This document shows, piece after piece, positions 59,571 through 64,000 of a DNA stretch of 64,000 nt (positions within the stretch are counted from its first letter, which is position 1; each line of letters opens with the position of its first letter). The DNA comes from Gaiellaceae bacterium (GTDB lineage: Bacteria > Actinomycetota > Thermoleophilia > Gaiellales > Gaiellaceae): assembly GCA_026002995.1 (NCBI GenBank), contig BPGK01000001.1, forward strand, positions 558,001 through 622,000. Direction: 5' to 3'. The position numbers were made by a program, and so were the translations under genes. The notes beneath the pieces are model-generated. The model was not told the origin of the DNA, made no database searches, and saw only the letters and a list, made by a program, of their open reading frames with translations.

Positions 59571-60667
59571 CTCCTGAACACGCTTGCGGGATCCACGCGC
59601 GCCACGCGCAGGACGGGCAACGCTGCCGCCACGAGCGTGACCGCCGCGGCGACGGCAAGCGCCTGGGCGACGTCGCCCGCTCGGATCGCGAGCACGAGCG
59701 TCGGAGCGAGGCTCGGGAGGAGCGACGCCAGCACCCAGACGAGGACAAGCGCGAGAGCGAAGCCGGCGGCGACGGTGGCTCCGACCTGGGCAACGGCGAG
59801 CGCGAGCGCGCGGCGTGCACGCAGGCCGAGCGCACGCAGGACGGCGTAGTCGCGGAGCTGGGAGAGGGTGGCGCTGTACGCGACGAGCCCGGCGACGGCG
59901 ACCCCGATCACGAAGCCGACGAGGATCATCGCCCGCACGATGTCGGTCGTCATGTCTCCCACGACGCGGCGCTCGGAGCGAGCGAAGGATGTACGGGTAG
60001 ACGCCGTCACGCCGGGCACCGAGGCCTCGATCCGCTCTGCCAGCTCCGGGGCCTCGATCCCGGGCTGGGTCCGGACGAGGACGTAGCTCACGACGCCGGC
60101 GATCCCGAGCACGCGTGCGAGGTCCTGCCTGCGGACGAAGGCGACGGAGTTGAGGATCGAGGCAAGGCCTTCGACCTCGCCGGACACGCGGAATGTCCGA
60201 CCGAACGCCCGAACTCGCGAACCGGTCGAGGCCGCAAGCCTATCGGCGAGCGTTCGCTCGAGCAGGATCTCTCCCGAGCGGGGCCGTCCACCGGTCGCGA
60301 TGGGAAGCGGCGCGCCTCCAGAGTCGTCGCCAATCAGGTAGACGATTCCCCGCCTATCCCCGCGCTCGATCATCGCCGGGACGTAGAGGATCGGCTTTGC
60401 TTCGGCGACGCCGGGGACCGCGCCGATCGCTACGGCTGTCGGCTCGAGGACCGCCGACTGGGTCATGTGCATCGTGTCGACCCCTCGCTGGGCAACGATC
60501 ACATCGGCGCCGCTCTCGTCGATGTAAGCGGTCAGCCGTCCTTCGATTCCAGCGAAGATCGCCTTCAGGGCAAGGACGAGCAGCAAGGCGGCGGCGATGC
60601 CGGCCACGCCCGCCGCCGCTCGGCCCTTGCGGAAGAGGAGCTGGCGGCGTGCAAGCGGGACGCTCAT
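59567..60667 (-). CDS. FtsX/MacB-like ABC transporter permease
   Basis: N-terminal TM, large extracytoplasmic domain, three C-terminal TM, ALRALGLRARRALALAVAQVG. Confidence 0.88.
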   Translation of the reverse strand: MSVPLARRQLLFRKGRAAAGVAGIAAALLLVLALKAIFAGIEGRLTAYIDESGADVIVAQRGVDTMHMTQSAVLEPTAVAIGAVPGVAEAKPILYVPAMIERGDRRGIVYLIGDDSGGAPLPIATGGRPRSGEILLERTLADRLAASTGSRVRAFGRTFRVSGEVEGLASILNSVAFVRRQDLARVLGIAGVVSYVLVRTQPGIEAPELAERIEASVPGVTASTRTSFARSERRVVGDMTTDIVRAMILVGFVIGVAVAGLVAYSATLSQLRDYAVLRALGLRARRALALAVAQVGATVAAGFALALVLVWVLASLLPSLAPTLVLAIRAGDVAQALAVAAAVTLVAAALPVLRVARVDPASVFRR

Positions 60668-61797
60668 CGCCGGAAAGCCGAGGCCGGGTCGAGGCGCGCG
60701 AGGAAACGGGCGGGCACGAAGGCCGCCACGAGCGCCATGGCGAGCGCGCCTGCCGCGATCGCCGCCACGCTCCCCGCGTTGACGGCGATCAGGTACTTGG
60801 GCGCGACGCTGGACACGCCGCGCGCCGCTGCGAGCGCGAGCACGACTCCGAGCATGGTGCCCCCGAGGGCGAGCGCGATGGCCTGGGTACCGACGAGCCG
60901 GAAGAGGGCACCGCGGCTGAGGCCGAGCGCCTTCAGCGTCGCGTACTCCCGGCTCCGCTCCGCGGTCGAGCTGTAGACGGCGAGGCCGATCACGAGGATC
61001 GCCACCGCGAACGCGATCGCGACCATGGCGAGGAGCGGGGCAGAGAACGGGTCGACGAACTGGCGGCGGTCGTTGGCGGCGACCTCCGCTCTCGTGAGGG
61101 CGGACACCCCGGGGACTGTGCGGTCGATCCGCGCTGCGAGCACCTCGGGGTCGATGCCGGGCTCGGGGCGGACGAGGAAGAAGCCGGCCGACCCCGGCAG
61201 CTGGCTCACGGCGTTCACCGTGGAGCGGAGGGCGAAAGCGAGCGGCGTCATGAAGCCGCTCGTTCCGTGTGAGAGGCCGACGATCCGGAACGTCGCCCCC
61301 CGGTACTCGAGCGTCGATCCGGGCTCGAGACCGTGCTCGGAGGCCAGCACGCGATCGAGGACGAGCTCCGCGCCCTCGATCGGGGTACGGCCGGAGGCGA
61401 GCTTCCAGGGCCCGCCGGGCTTCCCCGGGTCGTACCCGATCAGGAGGGCGAGAACGGGGCGCCCGTGCAGGCGGAGCATCGCGTACTGCTGGCTGATCGG
61501 GGTCGCGTCCGCGACTCCCGGTACGCGTACGAGGTCGCGGCCGAGCGTATCCGGAAGGACCGACGTCTGGGAGAGGAAGTTCCGGGCGCCCGCCTGCCCC
61601 ACGAGAACGGGCGCCTGACGGTCGATGTAGATCGTCACCTGCTCGCCCATCCCGCGCCGGAGGCCGGCCAGGAGCAGCACGAGCGCGACCGCGGCCGCGA
61701 CGGCGACGACCGTGACCCCGAGCTTGGCTGGCTCAGCGCCGAGCTGGCGCCAGGCGATGGGAACCATGCCGCGGCGGCTACGTCCGATGCCCACCAT
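60664..61797 (-). CDS. FtsX/MacB-like ABC transporter permease
   Basis: Same layout; YATLKALGLSRGALFRLVGTQAIAL. Confidence 0.88.
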   Translation of the reverse strand: MVGIGRSRRGMVPIAWRQLGAEPAKLGVTVVAVAAAVALVLLLAGLRRGMGEQVTIYIDRQAPVLVGQAGARNFLSQTSVLPDTLGRDLVRVPGVADATPISQQYAMLRLHGRPVLALLIGYDPGKPGGPWKLASGRTPIEGAELVLDRVLASEHGLEPGSTLEYRGATFRIVGLSHGTSGFMTPLAFALRSTVNAVSQLPGSAGFFLVRPEPGIDPEVLAARIDRTVPGVSALTRAEVAANDRRQFVDPFSAPLLAMVAIAFAVAILVIGLAVYSSTAERSREYATLKALGLSRGALFRLVGTQAIALALGGTMLGVVLALAAARGVSSVAPKYLIAVNAGSVAAIAAGALAMALVAAFVPARFLARLDPASAFRR

Positions 61798-62029
61798 GAC
61801 TGCGGTGGTCGTCCCCGCCGTCTCCGTGGGACATACCGCGCATCATCAGCGCCATCATCGCCGTGCATGCGACGGCGATGACGATGAAGCCGGCTCCGAC
61901 GACGCCGGTCGCGACGAGCGCGACCGCGATCACGAGCATCGGGATGCAACAGGCGATCATCAGCCAGCCATGGCCGGCGTGACCGGTCTTCCGCTGCTGC
62001 CGTGCGGCCTCGGGAGCTTCGTGGTTCAC
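61778..62029 (-). CDS. His/Met-rich small membrane protein
   Basis: Two TM segments; C-terminal MMALMMRGMSHGDGGDDHRSHGGHRT. Confidence 0.7.
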   Translation of the reverse strand: MNHEAPEAARQQRKTGHAGHGWLMIACCIPMLVIAVALVATGVVGAGFIVIAVACTAMMALMMRGMSHGDGGDDHRSHGGHRT

Positions 62030-62265
62030 GCCGGCCTCCTCAGTGACGGCGGCACGTAGCCGAGCTTGCGGTACAGGGGGCAGTGGCCCAGCGCACCGGT
62101 CACCACCAGGTCGAGCCCCGCCAGCACGAGGAGCACCTCGAGTACGACGGCGAGCACGCCGCCTGTGGAGGCGAGGAGCAGCAGGCCGGCGATCGCCGCA
62201 CCGGCGCCGATCACGATGCGTCCCGCGCGCTCGATCGGGGTGATGTTGGTCTCGAGCCTCTTCAT
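62026..62265 (-). CDS. DUF2892/YgaP-TM-like membrane protein
   Basis: NITPIERAGRIVIGAGAAIAGLLLL...GALGHCPLYRKLGY. Confidence 0.78.
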   Translation of the reverse strand: MKRLETNITPIERAGRIVIGAGAAIAGLLLLASTGGVLAVVLEVLLVLAGLDLVVTGALGHCPLYRKLGYVPPSLRRPA

Positions 62266-62345
62266 GTGGCTACTCCTTCCCTTGGGGGTCTTGCCACCGC
62301 AAGCTTCCAGTCCGGCCGAGGCGCCGACATCGGTGGCACTCCGCA

Positions 62346-62360
62346 TACCCCATAGGGGTA
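62346..62360. promoter_or_regulatory. CsoR-type operator TACCCC-ATA-GGGGTA
   Basis: Perfect 6-bp arms, 81 bp upstream of the first gene of the minus-strand operon. Confidence 0.75.
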
Positions 62361-62436
62361 ATCCCTGACTCACTGAGCCGTTGGGCTCGCGGAAAGCGCG
62401 AGCAATCCTGACGCCTGGGTGGCCTCGTGGGCGTCA

Positions 62437-63126
62437 TTAGCCGATGCGCCGGGAACTGCGCGGAGACGGTCTCTGCTCGGGCATGGCGGGCGGCACGGGC
62501 TCGCGGAGCTGCGGCAGGAAGCGCGGCGTCTCGCGTGCGTACTGTTCCCACGCCCCGCCGAAGCGCTCGGCGACGTCCCGCTCCTCGCGAATCGCGAGGC
62601 GGCGGTAGACGAGCAGCAGGATCGGGAACATGACGAGGGTGACGAAGGTCGGCCACTGCAGCAGGAAGCCGACCATGATCAGGACGAACCCCGCGTACTG
62701 TGGATGGCGAAGCCGCGCGTACGGTCCGCTCACCGCGAGCTCACCCGCCTTCACCGCGGCGAGGAGCACCTTCCAGGCGGCCCAGATGAGCCAGAATCCG
62801 CCGATGATGAAGGCGTAGCTCGCCAGGTGGAACGGGCTTACGTGCGGGTCGCCCCTCCAGCCGATGAGGTCGGTCCAGAGGTGACCTGCGTTGTGGCTCA
62901 GGTCGACTCCGGGGACGAGCCCACCGAGCGGCCCGGTCAGCAGGTACACGGTGAGCGGGTAGCCGTACATCTCCGTGAAGAGGGCGACGACGAAGGCCGA
63001 GAAGCCGCCGAGTACGCGCCAGTCGCGGCTGGAACGCGGGTGGAAGAAGCTCACCGCGAAGGCGATGAAGAGGGCCGAGTTCACGACCACCAGGAACCAG
63101 AGCCCGTAGCCGTACTCGTCGCTCAT
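62437..63126 (-). CDS. Isoprenylcysteine carboxyl methyltransferase-like membrane protein
   Basis: GPYARLRHPQYAGFVLIMVGFLLQWPTFVTLVMFPILLLVYRRLAIREERDV. Confidence 0.85.
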   Translation of the reverse strand: MSDEYGYGLWFLVVVNSALFIAFAVSFFHPRSSRDWRVLGGFSAFVVALFTEMYGYPLTVYLLTGPLGGLVPGVDLSHNAGHLWTDLIGWRGDPHVSPFHLASYAFIIGGFWLIWAAWKVLLAAVKAGELAVSGPYARLRHPQYAGFVLIMVGFLLQWPTFVTLVMFPILLLVYRRLAIREERDVAERFGGAWEQYARETPRFLPQLREPVPPAMPEQRPSPRSSRRIG

Positions 63127-64000
63127 CGCTCACCTCCCGAGCGCGCGAGCTCGACTACCTGCTCGACCGCGCGATGCAGGGGGTCCGGCAGCTCCTCGCG
63201 CTCCATGCTCGCGAACCGCCGCCACGCCCGCTCCGGCTTGTGGCTTCCGCCCCGGAGGCCGGTCACGCGCTCGAAATCCGGATCGAGCACGACGATCCGC
63301 TCGCCCGCGAGTGCCCCGATCGCCTCGTTCAGCGGATCGTCGCGCCGGTCGCGGTCGTGCAAGGCGACGAAGGGGACGCCTACGGCACGGCAGACGCGGG
63401 CGAAGAGGACGATGTTCGCCTTCCCGCCGCACTCGACGATCGAGACGCCCTCTCGGTCGTGGTCGTAACCACAGGCGGCGAAGGCGAACGGGAGGGCGAG
63501 TCGCTCCGTCTGCCCCTCGACGAGGAGCGCGGCTCGGGAGAGGAAGAGCTCGCCTCGCTGGGCGTCGAACTCCGTCAGCAGACGGAATTCCTCTCCCGCC
63601 GCCAGCGCCTCCGGCTGGATGACGCGGGAGCCGTGCTCGGTCATCCGGACGATCGCCAGCTCTTCGAGGCGGGAGACGTTCAGGAGGTTGGGCGAGTGGG
63701 TCGTGTAGAGAACCTGGTTGCCACCTTGGGCGAAGGTGCGCAGCAACCGGTAGAGGTAGCGCTGCGCCTGCGGGCGCAAGTAGAGCTCCGGCTCCTCGAC
63801 GAGGAGGACGAGTCCGCGGATCCCGAGGACGCAGCACTCCTCGATTCCGTCGACGAGCGACGCGGCGGGGAGCGTCCCGGACGACGGCGGCCTGCCGTTG
63901 CCCTGGTCGGCGAGCGCCTCGCGCATCAGTCCGAGCGCCTGCCCTGCGAGTGGGTTCTCAGGCTCGTCCGCGACGAGATTCGCGGCCCGCTCCGACGCCG
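63123..64000 (-). CDS. OLD-like ATPase-TOPRIM nuclease, truncated by window edge
   Basis: LLVEEPELYLRPQAQRYLYRLLRTFAQGGNQVLYTTHSPNLLNV; LLVEGQTERLALPFAF; frame open to base 64000. Confidence 0.8.
   Translation of the reverse strand, partial: ASERAANLVADEPENPLAGQALGLMREALADQGNGRPPSSGTLPAASLVDGIEECCVLGIRGLVLLVEEPELYLRPQAQRYLYRLLRTFAQGGNQVLYTTHSPNLLNVSRLEELAIVRMTEHGSRVIQPEALAAGEEFRLLTEFDAQRGELFLSRAALLVEGQTERLALPFAFAACGYDHDREGVSIVECGGKANIVLFARVCRAVGVPFVALHDRDRRDDPLNEAIGALAGERIVVLDPDFERVTGLRGGSHKPERAWRRFASMEREELPDPLHRAVEQVVELARSGGER

Overview
High-GC actinobacterial-type chromosome segment (gene order resembles Thermoleophilia/Gaiellales; the lineage is an inference). Bases 1-15.8 kb are a conserved housekeeping block: folC, zinc-ribbon protein, ndk, maf, mreB-mreC-mreD-PBP2-rodA, RNase E/G, rplU-rpmA-obgE-nadD-rsfS, tRNA-Ala(GGC). 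Then come hmgA, a secreted glycosidase-like protein, 2-oxoglutarate dehydrogenase E1, a DUF4097 protein and an NlpC/P60 protein. Bases ~26.15-32.24 kb are an accessory island flanked by two diverged 225-bp direct repeats, each carrying a tRNA-Ala(UGC) 3' half. It holds a TIGR04255-like / HTH / 'TCDLC' gene cassette and an Abi_C-type abortive-infection module with apparent frameshifts, and no recognisable integrase. Bases 32.4-62.4 kb are rich in metal and redox genes: three P1B ATPases with different membrane metal motifs (APC, CPD, CPC), YedY-like molybdoenzyme plus cytochrome b561, a frameshifted Rieske gene, sortase, CcmF, CopCD and a Csp-like Cys-rich protein. The most interesting signal is a ten-gene, almost fully overlapping minus-strand copper operon (52.8-62.3 kb) with two near-identical CsoR-type operators. 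It includes a MacB/FtsX-type ABC exporter whose ATPase carries a C-terminal YHS domain, and one operator lies inside the 3' end of that ATPase gene. All calls are from reading the sequence and supplied translations; no database search was run.
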